From Hevea brasiliensis (Eukaryota > Streptophyta > Magnoliopsida > Malpighiales > Euphorbiaceae), in NCBI RefSeq assembly GCF_030052815.1, contig NC_079496.1, positions 72,901,652 through 72,965,651 of the forward strand: DNA of 64,000 nucleotides, in the 5' to 3' direction. Positions 12,273-24,215 of the stretch are shown in pieces. The notes under the pieces were generated by a model. It did no database searches. It was not told the DNA's origin and was given only the letters and a program-made list of their open reading frames with translations. The stretch's first letter is position 1; the number at the start of each line of letters is the position of its first letter. The translations under genes and the position numbers were made by a program.

Positions 12273-13851
12273 ATATTAAAATGAATTAAAGGGAATAGTA
12301 CCAAGAAAATTTAGATATTGGATCTTATTGTTAGAAACAAGTTAACTAAGTACTGAAACACGTTAAATTATGTGTTTCAATTGAAAATGATATTGAGAAG
12401 CATAAGGAACATTGAGTCAAGGCCTAGAGGTGACTCAAATCAGGTCTGTGCACAATACTTTTTATATTCACTGCTTTTACTAGAAAATTTATTTGGAGAA
12501 ATGAGTTGTGAGTTTATGACATGGGAAAATTTATGTGAGAAAAATTTATTGCCTATTTTAGAAATGGAAATCTGAAAATGAGGATTGTTTGATTGTTGCC
12601 TGAATTACAATTGAACATTATAGTTTTAAATTGTGTTTGTGCACAATAACTTTAAATTATCGTTTTCCCTTTAAAAACTTGTTTAATATGCATTGTGTTA
12701 ATTGTGGGTTTCGATAACTACTGTGTTGCCACTTTGTGAATGGAAAATTGACTTTAGAAATTGATTATGTTTTGCATGAAATATTTGAATAATATGATTT
12801 GAAATTGTTTTTTATTCACACTTGGCATGATAGTCCCTAACTCTGTTCCTCCTCCACTTGTGGGGTTGAGTTTGATATTTGATTATTTTCCTCCCTTTCT
12901 GGCTTGCCAGTCTGAGGTGAGTTTGGATGAGTACTCATTAGTGAACTAGCCACCTCCCTCATTGATTTCAATTAGTGGGGTGAGTTTGCCTTGTCATTGT
13001 GTACAACATGGCATATTCAGAAAAGTTTATGTCATAACTTAAGTTGTGTTATTGATTGGCAACACTGTGTTATTCAATTGTTAGATCAAATTTGTGTTAT
13101 ATGAGTTTCGAAAATTGTGACATGAAATTGTGAATTATTTGAATTGTAAATTGTCAATAAAAGTTTTATATACCTCATTTTAAATTATTATTGTGCACCA
13201 CTGAGTAAATTTTACTCAGCGATAGCTTTTTCATTGCTGTCGTAGGTAGACAGACAGATAAAGCAGCATAATAGGCTGCTTGTGACTTTGCTTTGGGATT
13301 TTACCGGGTATATTAAGTATACCACTTCTTAGTAAATATTATAGTAATGTATGTCAATTGTATGTATATATTGTATTTGCTATTGAGCAGTTGTAAACTA
13401 AAGTTGTAATATATTTATTTCTTATCTTAGCTTTTAAACTACTTAGTCATTTTATAGTCTATCTTTGGAAATATTGAAAATTGATGTTGAATTGAGTTTG
13501 ACTTATATTGAGAAAATTGATTTGTGTTGAGCCATATTATAGCTTGGGACTGAAACAAATATATTGGATGTGTTTTCTATAGGTTTTTGAAGAACTATTT
13601 TGCTCAAAATACAGACGACACTCTGCCAAATTTTTTTTCAAATTTGTGGCTATTTCAGACCTAATGTGTGATTTAACTTTGATTAAAAAGTTTTAACAAC
13701 TGTCAAAAGTGCTCACCACTTTAAAAAGAAATAAGAAATTGTTTAAAATCCCTTGTAGTGTATTTAATGGGTTACCGGTAGGCGAAGTATGGTATTTCAT
13801 TAGGTGTACTATGGAATCATGTTACATCTTACGGAGGCGTAGGGTGTGACA
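12273..13851 (+). repeat. Element A 5' LTR, right part
   Basis: It resumes A's LTR after B and matches 45328-46895. It ends ggtgtgaca at 13851, directly before a PBS, which proves it is the 5' LTR. It contains the two-hairpin block (13201-13243) and the conserved gaagaact...acactctgcc block near 13585-13625. Confidence 0.9.
13201..13243 (+). other. Tandem hairpin pair in A 5' LTR
   Basis: Hairpin 1 is ctgagtaaattttactcag (13201-13219). Hairpin 2 pairs gcgatagc with gctgtcgt (13219-13243) using two G-U wobbles that work only on the plus strand, A's sense strand. The 3' LTR copy is at 46242-46284. Confidence 0.65.
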
Positions 13852-13859
13852 TGTTTAAG

Positions 13860-13871
13860 TGGTATCAGAGT
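13860..13871 (+). other. Element A primer-binding site
   Basis: tggtatcagagt, one base off the initiator tRNA-Met complement, 8 nt after the LTR end. Confidence 0.88.
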
Positions 13872-14041
13872 AAATTTCTAAATTCTATTTTGACCTGTAA
13901 TTTTAATATTTTTCCTTCATAGTACAACTGCTCAATGTCATGGTTTGATACATACAGTATATTTACAACATAAATATAAACTAATGGAGAGAAATCTCCT
14001 TGTGGTGGTTGTATAGGAAATAGAAAATCCTGTGAAAAGAT

Positions 14042-14551
14042 ATGGAAGAGAAGAACGAGACAATAGAATATTCTGTGATGGCAAAAGCACAAGGTGAGGC
14101 TCCAGCTCTGCAGAGTGTCGAAAGACCGACTGTACCAGTTTCATCGGTACAAATTACTGCACAAATAGCCCAACAAATGGCCACTTTCTTTCAACAAATG
14201 GCTGATAATTTGTTAGCCAAAGTCCAAGTACCAACCCAACCCCTAGAAGAGCTGTGTGAAATAAAGAAGAGGGAGAGACCAATGAGTCAGAGCTCAAATA
14301 GTAAATTGGGAAAAAGGAAAAACACTGGAGAGCCTAGTGGTTATGGATCTGATAGAGGCGAATCTTCAGGGCAGAGGCCACCAAGGTCCAGTCATCAAAC
14401 AACTAGAAGTTCATACCCTCCTCGCATCTATAACTCTTGTGGCAAAATATATGGGGCTATTTATCGTAAAGCCACTAGAGCCTGCTACAATTGTGTTGAA
14501 CATGGACATTTCGCTAGAGATTGTACTAGAGCACCTCGATCTGCTCTCTGA
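14042..14551 (+). pseudogene. Element A gag remnant
   Basis: A 169-codon open frame starts MEEKNETIEYSVMAKAQGEA. It is far shorter than a normal chromovirus Gag (roughly 400 or more residues) because the capsid core is deleted: the N-terminal coiled part with QQMATFFQQMADNL (residues 42-55) runs almost directly into a basic linker. It ends in a zinc knuckle CYNCVEHGHFARDC (about residues 147-160, CX2CX4HX4C intact). A preceding knuckle has lost its Cys/His pattern. It lies about 170 bp after the PBS. The protein could still bind RNA but probably cannot assemble a capsid; translation is unproven. Confidence 0.72.
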
Positions 14552-15360
14552 AGTTCACAGCCAATCAGTAGATATCAAGATAAAAATGGAGTTGATACTT
14601 CTCACAACCATAACACAGTGAATCAACCCAAATATAGTAGCGCACTAGTCAGAGCGTCCATTATGCACCAAGGAGAAAGAGCAGAAGCTTCGAATGTAGC
14701 TGCTGGTAAGTCCTTAATTTGGAAAAAAAAAATAATTAGTTATTCTTTGATCCCAACACTACTTATTTGTATGTTAGTGTTAGAATTATATGTTCTGTTA
14801 CTATTCCTTTACAGGGGAATAAATTTTGATGCATTAGTGACTAGTCCTGGATAAAAAATATGATAACAAGTATGATTGACATTAATTTTGAAAGAATTTT
14901 TAGCTAAAAGTATTTTCTAACACACCATAAATTATAAAGCTAATTGGCAAGCCTACTTAATGTAAGGCAAGAGGTCCTAAAAGTAAGTTGCAGTAATAGA
15001 CTTGCTCTAGACGAGGGTAAAGATGTTACAGTTAGTAATTATTAATGGATATTGTAATCAGAATAAGTTTAGGATATAAGTGGACTCAAGAAGGATAAGA
15101 TATAGGAAAATTTGATCTATTGGAATGTATCGTAGTAACTATGCAATGTTCTTGATGTTTGCACTATAAGTTGCATATTACAGTACTAACTTGAGATTAT
15201 TGTGTAGAGCTACGTACTACTCGATAGTACACCAAGATGAGAATAGTTGCTAACGACATCAGTTTTGGTATAGTTATGCCAGGATAGATTTTTATTATTG
15301 GAAATGAGTTTGGAAATCCGACTTAGGGATTTAAAACTCAAAAGTTAGAATATCGAAAGG
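14552..15360 (+). other. Element A non-coding interior, left part
   Basis: No recognisable protease, RT or integrase. AT-rich, with a reading frame of 78 codons at 14618-14854 that has no visible homology. It continues at 41926 after element M. Confidence 0.65.
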
Positions 15361-15365
15361 CTATA
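15361..15365. repeat. TSD of element M (ctata; partner 41921-41925 ttata)
   Basis: Five bases flank M on each side, differing at one position. The uninterrupted homologous site in B (reverse strand near 6700-6712) reads gaaaggttatagttcag, which supports duplication of ttata. Confidence 0.7.
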
Positions 15366-17757
15366 TGTAACATCCCTACTGTACTTATTCTGTATGTTTT
15401 ATTGCTCCAGTGGCCTAATATCAGTCTAGGCAAGTCAGGATATCTGGAACTATACTTCAGTGATAGTGAACAGACATATAATGATGAAATAAATAAAAAG
15501 AAAATACAAGAAAAATCAAAGAAAAATGAAAGAGAGAAAATGAATCTAAGTTAAACGAGCCGGCATCGCAGCGATGGGTGACTGCACCGAGAAGGCCGTT
15601 GCCTACCCCAAGACCGCAGGGAACCCTCGGAATTAAATTTTGGGACGTAAGTAAAGGTTTATTGAAATATAATTGACACAAGAATTATCAAAGAAAAATT
15701 AATAAATTAGTACAAAGAAAAACAAAAAATCAAGATACAGACAAAAATCAGTGTTACCAAAAAATTAGCAATACAACCCGAAGAGATGCATTTTGTTCAT
15801 TTGATTCCTAGAGTTGCCTTTTAACCTCAATGTCCATTAAAAATAAATGATATTACACTTTAGAAATGTCATAAAAAATTAAATTGTGATACATTATGTA
15901 AATAGTGAAAAAAAGGAGATAAATGTGAAAATAATGAAACCTGAAATAATTAAACTTGAAATAATTAAACATTAAAAATGAGTTTAGTGCTCCACTAACT
16001 CCTAATTAGGGAGACACATGGGACCTTGGGACAGTAGATTCCACTCATTGTCATCTTCTTCTTCATCAAACTTCATCTTGTCGAAATGAATATTCCAACC
16101 AAAACCTCCATGGCCGCCCATGCATGAAGCTTCCTCTCTCCATCATCAAGCCATCATTTCTACTTGGATCCTTCATTAAAGCTTGCCTACTCACCTTGGG
16201 GAAGATATTGGGAACAAAAAGGAAGAGATTTGTTGAAGTTTTAACAAGCTCCCAAAGTGGTAAGTGTCCAAATCTTCTCCCTAGCTTTAGTAAACCTTGT
16301 GTTTAGGCTGAGGCGAGTAATTTGGTGAAGAGAAATGAAAAAAATATTGAGATATGAACTTGCCCATTTTCTTCAGCCATGAAAGTTTGTTGTGGTTGAG
16401 TTTTTCTTACCTCTAATGGATGAGAATTAAGGTTGATTAACTCAAATGGAAGTTGTAGTAGGTTAATGTCCAAGTATGTGTATGTTAGTGCTTGAATTAA
16501 GGATTTAAAAGTGGGACTTTGATACTTTAGTAAACTGCCATGTTGGGCAGACTTAAATATCATGAATTTGTGTGTGAGTTTATGAAATTTATTAATGAAA
16601 TATGATGGTGTTGAATGGTGGGTAGTTTATGTAATTGCCATGGATGTGTATATGCAATATTGATATTGATGTATGTTGAATTTTGGTGGAAGTAAATGTT
16701 GAACTTGAATGGTGTATTGTGTGCATTGAGCACTTGAGTGTTCTGTTCAAAACGCTTTCTGGAATTGTGTACAATATATATAGAAGTGCCATGATTGAAT
16801 ATTGAAGTATTAGGAGGAGGAGGATTGTCAAAATTGGAAGTGTAATGTTCAAATGCAGGTTGTGTGTGTTGGCAACACCTAAATTAAATCATAAGTGCAA
16901 AACTATGAACCCAATTCGTATGAGGCCAATGGGGGGTGAAACTAGACACCAAATAGGCCAACTTTCATGTAGAAATATTGCCAAAATTTTTCCTAGACAT
17001 TAACCTTAAAAATGACCAAATCCGGAATGGCAACCTTGCAAACCCAGATTTTTGACCATATGAATAGTAGTCATTAGGATGATCATAACTCACTCAAAAT
17101 AAATCCAATTAACCTGAAATTTTTACCATGGATATCTTAGACATAGAGCTACAATTCTTATGAAGACACCAAAGCCCAGAAATGGCCAGAACCAAGTTAA
17201 ATAGCTTGCAGAAGTTGCATACCAAAAATTCCAGAACTAAATGTGACCTAAAATTGACCAAATTTTGCACTAAAGGTGCAATCTGTCCAGCTTTAGTAAA
17301 TTGACCATATCATGGTCTATAAAACTCAGAATCACCTGAAATTTTGTCAAAAGTTCAATAAGACATAGAGCTACAATTTTGCTTCTTTGACAAGAAGCTA
17401 AAAACCAAAAGAAATAGGACATTAAGCTAAACAAATCTAGCACACTAAAACTAAAAATTTGACATTTACATATAATGATGCTTGAAGTAATTTGGCAATG
17501 AATGCCAACTTGTAAAAATGGTAAATTACACTATATTGGCAGCATATTGAATTACAAATTGTGACATGTTGATGCTAGAATCAAATTAACCATAGTACCT
17601 AAAAAGGTCAACATTTACATTGACTTGTGAATTTCATGATAACTAGTAAACTCAAAAAAATGAAGAATTAAACAATTGATTTGTAATGTGCCCTAGTTTG
17701 CCTAGTTGACTAGTTTGGATAGGTTGGCATGCCAATAGGATTCTGACAGCTATTCTA

Positions 17758-17895
17758 TAAATGGCTTTATGCCATACTGTATTTTTACCGCATATTATGC
17801 CGCATTGTGACTTTAATAGCCTAAGGCTATACGTATTGTGTTATTATACTTGGCTTATCGCCAGATTGACTATATGGCTTTTTAGCCACACTATT
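17758..17895 (+). other. Run of five mini-hairpins in M 5' LTR
   Basis: Five short inverted repeats follow each other: atggctttatgccat, gcatattatgc, atagcctaaggctat, tggcttatcgcca and tggctttttagcca. Stems are 4-6 bp and differ in sequence, mostly on a GGC/GCC theme. The 3' LTR copy (about 40885-41012) is partly decayed. Related hairpins occur in N (19168-19207), D and E. Confidence 0.5.
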
Positions 17896-18196
17896 TACAC
17901 ACCGGGAGACACTTTGTGATCAATGGTGTGACAGCCCGAGGTAATAGGTACCCAGTGCCAGTATATCCGTTTATCCAGTCTGGTCAGTGTACAGGCTACA
18001 CGGGCAGTTAATTTAAGCACTATTAAATTCAAATATCTAAATCCAGTCTTCTGACATACAGCACCACTAAAATTAGCAAAAATGAAAGGTTATCAAATAA
18101 AAGTAGAATCAATAACTGTAAAGAATATCGATGTCATAAATTTATAAACAATTTATTTACTTTATTTTAGTGTATATTTCTTTATATTTGGCACCA

Positions 18197-18235
18197 CTAA
18201 GGAAAATTGCTTAGCGCATTGCTTTTGTAACGCGT
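18197..18235 (+). other. Tandem hairpin pair in M 5' LTR
   Basis: Follows gcaccact. Stem 1 is CTAAG/CTTAG. Stem 2 pairs cgcatt with aacgcg, one mismatch. In the 3' LTR copy (41308-41345) stem 2 is a full 6 bp, cgcgtt/aacgcg. Confidence 0.6.
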
Positions 18236-18258
18236 AGGTATTGGAGACACAGCTGGGG

Positions 18259-18263
18259 AGCCC
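18259..18263. repeat. TSD of element N (agccc; partner 29181-29185)
   Basis: Exact 5-bp duplication. The empty site is visible in M's 3' LTR near 41368 as ggggagcccagcagacc. Confidence 0.97.
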
Positions 18264-21200
18264 TGTGACACCACTTACCCGCCTACAGTATATCCGAGTA
18301 AGTTATGTCACACGGTGTACCGGAACACTCTATTTTATCTTAATTAATTTTTATCATAGTTTTGAATATAACTTGTGAAATATAATTCATTTAAGTTATT
18401 TATTGAAATTATAATTTATTTGAGGTTCCAAAAATTTTATAGAAAATCCGGCAGAGTACCGACTAAAAATGGAGAAAACAGTTCTTCGGAACCTGTGAAA
18501 AACACTTCCAATAGCCATGTTCAATCATTCTCAAACTCCAATATCAAAATCTCAACCTTTTTCAATTTCATTTCTCAATCATTCATCTCAAGTGGTAATC
18601 ATGTATAAAACACAGATAAACATTCACTTTTCCATTCACAAACACAGTTCTCATTATTTACATGAAAATCAAAATACATTACAAAAGTTTCATTTACACA
18701 AAGGAAAATAAAAATCAATTACAAAATACCAAAATGAAGCCTAGTGTCCTACCAATGCCTTTGTGGTGGTGAGGTGACCTGAGACACTATGCAAGTGCAG
18801 GATGGACTCACCCAGTCTGCTGTCTACTGGGCTCACGATCAGTATCTCCGGAACCTACGCGTGGCAAAAGCAACGCACTAAGCAATCATGCTTAGTGGTG
18901 CAATAATAAAATAAAAGAAAATAACATAAAATAAATATGTATTGAATGTATATGTCTAATTTGTTTTGTATTTATTATATTCATTTATTTGGTTGCCCAA
19001 GTAACCTATCTATATCGACTACGAACTGGATAAGCGGGTAACCGCCTTTGGTATCAAGTACCTCGGGCCGTCACACCATCGGTCACATATGTATCTCGGT
19101 GTGCATCGAGCAACTAAGTCAGTAAATAATATTAGGCACGAGGCCAAGTCTCAACACAATATCAAAATGGCTAAAAGCCATAAAATCACAGAATGGCATA
19201 ATGCCATGTGCGATCTTAAAACTATTCCTATTGTCATGCCAAACTATTCATACAAATCTTGTTTGTTATACTAGGGCATTTTATACTTTTAAATTCTTCA
19301 ATTTGTTAATTTCAAGTTTTGGTGTCACTATTTACTTCATTAGTCAACAAAAATGTTGACTTTTGGACAGAAAATAGGTGAATTGGTTTTAACACTCCCA
19401 ATGTACCACATTTTGCATTTAAAACTTGTTGGAATTAATCACCAAATCCATTTCCAAGCTTAGCACTAAAGGGTCAGAATTTTTAGTTTTGTACCATAAG
19501 TTTACTGTTCTGTTAGGGACTGTTACATTGGAAATTTGAGGAAATGGTAAACATGAAAGTTGTTCCTTATTTTGTCTAGTTGAATTTCTTTTTTTGAATC
19601 ACTCCATTTGGAGTTTTGTAGCTCTAGATATGGCCCAAAAACCACAGCTGGCCGGATTTCCAATATGCAGAATTTACCAAATCTACAGTACAATAAACAG
19701 TGACTTCCACTGCCTTGTTGAATAGGTTCTGGTCATAATTTGGGGTAGGTTTCTTCATGAAAGTTGTTTTTCTATATCTCTTCTTGTTGCTGTAAAAATT
19801 TCAGGTCAAATGGACCATTCTACAGTGAGTTATGGCCAAATGAACAGTTACTGTTCATTTGGTCATTCTGCAGAATTTGCTTGCAGGGTATCCGGATTGG
19901 GGCCAACTTTTGGTCCACTTGCTTTGGTCTTTTGGGCATGATTTCTCCAGCAAAATTGTGCCATTATAAGTCTAGTTTCATGTCCAATTGTCCAAACACC
20001 AATTGAACCTACACAGCCAAAGATATGGCAGTCCAAACAGGCTGGATTCACAGCCTCCTTGCTGCTGTCCCTAGGCAGCCTACCATTTCACTTTGCCATG
20101 CTATATTTCAGTCCAAAATATGGTCAACTTACCTCAAACTGTCACTAATTGACCATTAGAATGTTCTTTAACAATTTCATAAGCCAAGTCAAATTTTCAC
20201 TCCCAAACCCTAGCTCAAATTCAAGGTTCACCCATGTTACCTTATTTAACTAACCAATTCATTATCCTTATATTTACATACTTTAAATATGATCTCTAGT
20301 TCACTCCAAGTCCATCAAGACACTCAATCTTGTTCCTTCCTTAGGGCTGCCGAAATTCATGGTAAACATACACATAGATTGTATTCATTTGGCTTACAAA
20401 TTCTTACTCCTTTTTAAGTCTCTAACATGGAAATAAAGAGTTTTAGGTATATATGTGCACTAACCTCTTGTAGGGCAGAATTTTCCAAGCTTAAACTTCA
20501 CTTCCTTCCCTTTTCTTGGCTGCCAAAAGGTTATGCAAGGTGCAAGGATAAATTTTAGTGAAAGTGACTTAGGGTTTTGAGGTGAGGTTTGAGAGATTTT
20601 TAAGCTTGAATGAAGAAGAAAAAATGGAGGGTTTCTTGGCTATGGTGCGGCTGGGATTTGGGAAGAAGATGGCTGTTTACTTTTTGTTTTCTTTGGTCTT
20701 TATTTATCTCTTTTATTAGTTAGTTAAATGGTTGTTTAAATGCAATTGGTGAGAACTTTTAATTGACATCATAATGATGTCATAATTTGCTTTTTATGGA
20801 TTTTTCTTTTCTTTTCTTTTCTACTAGCTTTACATTAATTTTTCATCACCCTTAATTCATATTTTATGTCATAATAATTATTTACTCAACTAGACAAGTC
20901 GGCCAAAAATCGTCTCTGAAGGCGAAATGACCAAAATGCCCTCCGTTTGGCTTAACGAGTCGATTATCTGTCTGGATTGAAAAATTTTTCTAAATATGTT
21001 CTTGGCATTCTAATGCCATAGGAACCTCAATGGCCCTTCTCTGGACTCCCAAAAATTATTTTATAATTTTTGCCCCGGGTCTAGGGCTCCTAGTTGTGAG
21101 AATCGCAACTTCCCTCTGGGTTATCCATCGCTTGGGCACCGGCTCATTTAACTTGGTTGTATTTTATTTCTAAAATTTTTCCTAAATTTTTCTTATTAAT

Positions 21201-21318
21201 ATTTGAGTTAATTATGGTTCCTCACTTTAGTTTAAATATTTTTCCGGACGTTCTAGCGTCCGACCGACACGGTCACGGAATGAGATGTCTGAGTACGAGT
21301 TGCTAGGAGGGTGTTACA
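18264..21318 (-). repeat. Element N 3' LTR
   Basis: 3055 bp, tgtgacacc to gtgttaca. Matches 26110-29180; 19280-20950 is nearly identical between the two. Includes the hairpin ctaagcaatcatgcttag (18878-18895) with its partner hairpin at 18858-18875, mini-hairpins at 19168-19207, and modules of the 200-bp array near 19597-19850. The frames at 18375-18608 and 19764-20006 are repeated unchanged in the other LTR only because the LTRs are duplicates. Confidence 0.95.
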
Positions 21319-21331
21319 ACTCTTCCCCTCT
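21319..21331 (-). other. Element N polypurine tract
   Basis: Minus strand agaggggaagagt directly before the 3' LTR, identical to M's PPT at 38493-38505. Confidence 0.88.
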
Positions 21332-21354
21332 AATTTAAATTTCGTCCTCGAAAT

Positions 21355-22943
21355 TTACCTAACGAGTTGCAAATGAGGAATCTGCCTCATAGTATCTTCA
21401 ATTTCCCAATTTTCCTCTTCGGTGTTGTGGTGTCTCCTAAGCTTTTTGACCAGTGGAATCTGCTTATTTATCAAATCTTTAAATTCTAGAGCTAGGATCC
21501 GTAGAGTTTCTTATTCCTATGTCAAATCGGTGTATTTTCAATTTCTTCCCCGACGACATGTGAAGGATCAGCGATATCTTCTTAACATAGATACGTGAAA
21601 CACATTGTCGATCTTGTCCACTGAGGTAAAGCTAGCCTATAGGCCCTTTTGGACACACGTTCAATGACTTCATATGGGCTAATGAACCTAGGGCTTAACT
21701 TACCTTTTCTTCCAAACCTCAATACCTTCGTCCATGGTGACACCTTGAGGAACACTTTGTCGCCAACCGCATATTCTATTTCTTTTCTTTTCAGGTCGGC
21801 ATAAGATTTCTGTCTATCTGAGGCAACCTTCAGATTGGCTTTGATTAATTTCACTTTCTCCTCAGTCTGTTTCACAGTGCAGCCCTACCGATTTGTCTTC
21901 GCCCAATTCAGTCTAGCACATCGAGTTCTACATTTTCTCCCATACAAGGCTTCATATGGGGCCATTTGGATACTAGCTTGGTAGCTATTGTTGTATGCAA
22001 ATTCTGCTGGGAGGTATCTATCCCAACTTCCCTCAAACTCAATGACACAACTCCTCAGCATATCCTCAAGGACCTGACATATATTTCATGTTTTGTTATC
22101 ATTTTAATTCAATATTTGTATCAAGTCCATTGGTTTCAATTGTTTACCTGGATTACTCTTTCGGATTGCCCATCCGTCTGAGGATGGAAAGCTGTGCTGA
22201 AGTGGAGTTGTGTATCCAAGGACTCATGTAACTTCTTCCAAATCTCGATGTAAACCTTGGGTCTCGATCAGATATGATGGAAAGTGGAATTCCATGCAGT
22301 CTAACTATCTCACTGATATATAATTCTGCTAACTTCTCCAGTGAGTAGTCAGTCCTAACTGGCAGAAAGTGTGCTGACTTTGTCAATCTATCCACTATCA
22401 CCCATACTGCATCTTATTTCTTCTGGGTGAGAGGTAGACCACTTACAAAATCCATGGTGACCCAATCCCATTTCCATTCAGGTATGCGTATAGGCTGTAG
22501 CAAACCTGATGGAACTTGATGTTCTGCCTTGACTTGCTGACATGTCAAGCATTTAGTCACATAGTCAGCTATGTCCTTCTTCATACCAGGCCACCAATAC
22601 TGAAGCTTCAGATCATGATACATCTTTGTACTTCCTGGGTGCATAGCATATGCACTGGTGTGTGCCTCTTTTAGAATACTGGCCTTTAATTCCCCATCAT
22701 CTGGTACACACAATCTTCCTTTGTAATACAGATACCCATCTGCTTCCACCCCATAGTCAGTTGCTTTTCCCTCTGAGATTTTGCTCATAATAGCCATTAA
22801 CTTTTCATCTGCCTTTTGCCCATCTAAAATCTGGTGTAGCAGGTTTGGCCTCACTTGTAACTCAGCCAAAATAGCTCCATCTCGAATCAAAGTTAGACGG
22901 GCATTTAATGATCTCAAAGCTATGATGGACTTTCTGCTCAAAG
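21355..22943 (-). pseudogene. Element N integrase with C-terminal chromodomain (broken)
   Basis: Starts after the RNase H region with SRKSIIALRSLNA. An HHCC zinc-binding N-terminal domain follows (AH...MHPG about 22670-22640; CLTCQ about 22545). The core has MDFVSGLPLT with the first catalytic Asp near 22457 and ISDRDPRF with the second near 22272. The reading frame shifts after that, so the region of the catalytic Glu is out of frame. A 74-nt intron-like insert lies at 22074-22147. The C-terminal part has the GPYEV-type motif (FISPYEVIERV) and then a frame-broken chromodomain tail RRHHNTEEENWEIEDTMR, ending in taa at 21355. Integrase inserts the cDNA; the chromodomain probably guided it to heterochromatin, in line with the nested position. 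Confidence 0.88.
22074..22147 (-). other. Intron-like segment in N integrase
   Basis: On the minus strand the coding sequence reads ...atccag, then GTAAAC...TGTCAG (74 nt), then gtccttgaggat. Removing it joins Gln to Val-Leu-Glu-Asp in phase 0 and restores integrase. The insert is AT-rich with stops. M has a 76-nt GT...AG insert at the same site (37657-37732). Splicing is inferred from boundaries and position. Confidence 0.7.
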
Positions 22944-24215
22944 TATCAGCAACTACATTTGCCTTCCCAGGATGGTAGTCAATTTCACAATCATAGTCCT
23001 TCAGGAACTCAATCCATCGCCTCTGTCTAAGGTTGAGCTCCTTCTAAGTTGGCAAGTATTTCAGGCTTTTGTGGTCCGTGTAAATGTAACACTTTTCACC
23101 ATACAAGTAATGCCTCCATATCTTCAGTGCGAAGATAATTGTTGCAAGCTCTAGATCATGGGTAGGGTAATTTTGTTCATGTGGCCTTGGCTGTCTGGAA
23201 GCATAAGCGACCACCTTCCCCTCTTGCATCAATACACACCCTAACCCATTATGAGAGGCATCACTGTAGACCACAAAGTCCTTTCCTGATACTGGCTGTG
23301 TTAACACTGGTGCCTCTGTCAACATAGCCTTCAACTTCTCAAAACTGGTCAGACACTTGCTATTCCATCCGTCGACATTCTTGTGTAACAACTTGGTCAT
23401 TGGAGCGGCTATTAAGGAAAATCCCTTCACAAATCTTACGTAATACCTACTAGCCCCAAGAAGCTTCTGACCTCAGTTGTATTTCTGGGAGGCTTCCATT
23501 CCATCACTGCTTCTATTTTCTTGGGATCCACCCTAATCCCATCAGCTGACACTATGTGTCTAAGGAATGCAATCTCATTCAACCAAAAATCACACTTGGA
23601 CAACTTAGCATACAGCTTCTTTTCTCTCAGGGTTTGTAGAACAATCCTTAAATGCTCATCATGTTCTTCCCTGGTCTTGGAATACACCAAAATATCGTCA
23701 ATAAAGACCACTACGAACCGATCTAAGCGTGGATGGAAGATACGGTTCATAAGGTCCATAAATGCTGCTGGTGCATTTGTTAGGCCAAAAGGCATCACCA
23801 GACACTCATAATGCCCATACCGGGTCCTGAATGCAGTCTTTGGCACATCTGCATCCTTCACCCTCAACTGATGATACCCTGATCTGAGATCAATCTTAGA
23901 AAATACTCCTGCTCCCTTCAACTGATCAAACAAATAATCAATTCTAGGCAACGGATATTTGTTCTTCACAGTCACTTTGTTCAACTGCCGGTAATCGATA
24001 CATAACCTCAAAGTCCCATCCTTCTTTTTCACAAACAGCACTGGAGCTCCCCATGGTGATACACTGGGGCGTATAAACCCCTTATCAAGTAACTCTTGCA
24101 ACTGAGTTTTCAACTCCCTTAATTCCGTGGGTGCCATCCTATAAGGAGCAATGGAAATGGGTGCTGTACCCTGCAGTGTCTCAATAGCAAATTCAACTTC
24201 CCTTTCAGGTGGCAA
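22944..24215 (-). pseudogene. Element N reverse transcriptase and RNase H (broken)
   Basis: Opens in frame from 24215 for 259 codons. It has [25 protein letters not shown] with a catalytic Asp (about residue 109), [12 protein letters not shown] and FIDDILVYS with the Asp pair at residues 173-174 (near 23694-23699), so the RT active site is intact. The frame is lost at the GL..YY turn near 23436. RNase H follows ([13 protein letters not shown], then [12 protein letters not shown] and [12 protein letters not shown]). A nonsense codon (tag for Gln) at about 23045 ends that frame, after which RNase H resumes toward integrase. Confidence 0.92.

Larger units (their letters stand above)
15366..18263 (+). 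repeat. Element M 5' LTR, left part
   Basis: Starts tgtaacatcc and aligns to 38506-41372. Interrupted by N at 18264. It holds a TATA-like motif (16775), two 200-bp modules (from about 17091 and 17303), a run of small GGC/GCC hairpins (17758-17895) and the two-hairpin block (18197-18235). The final agccc is the left TSD of N. Confidence 0.92.

Noticed and set aside
18375..18608. Identical 77-codon frame also at 26221-26454
   Set aside because: Both lie at the same place in N's two LTRs; identity comes from LTR duplication. No start context, domain or codon signal.
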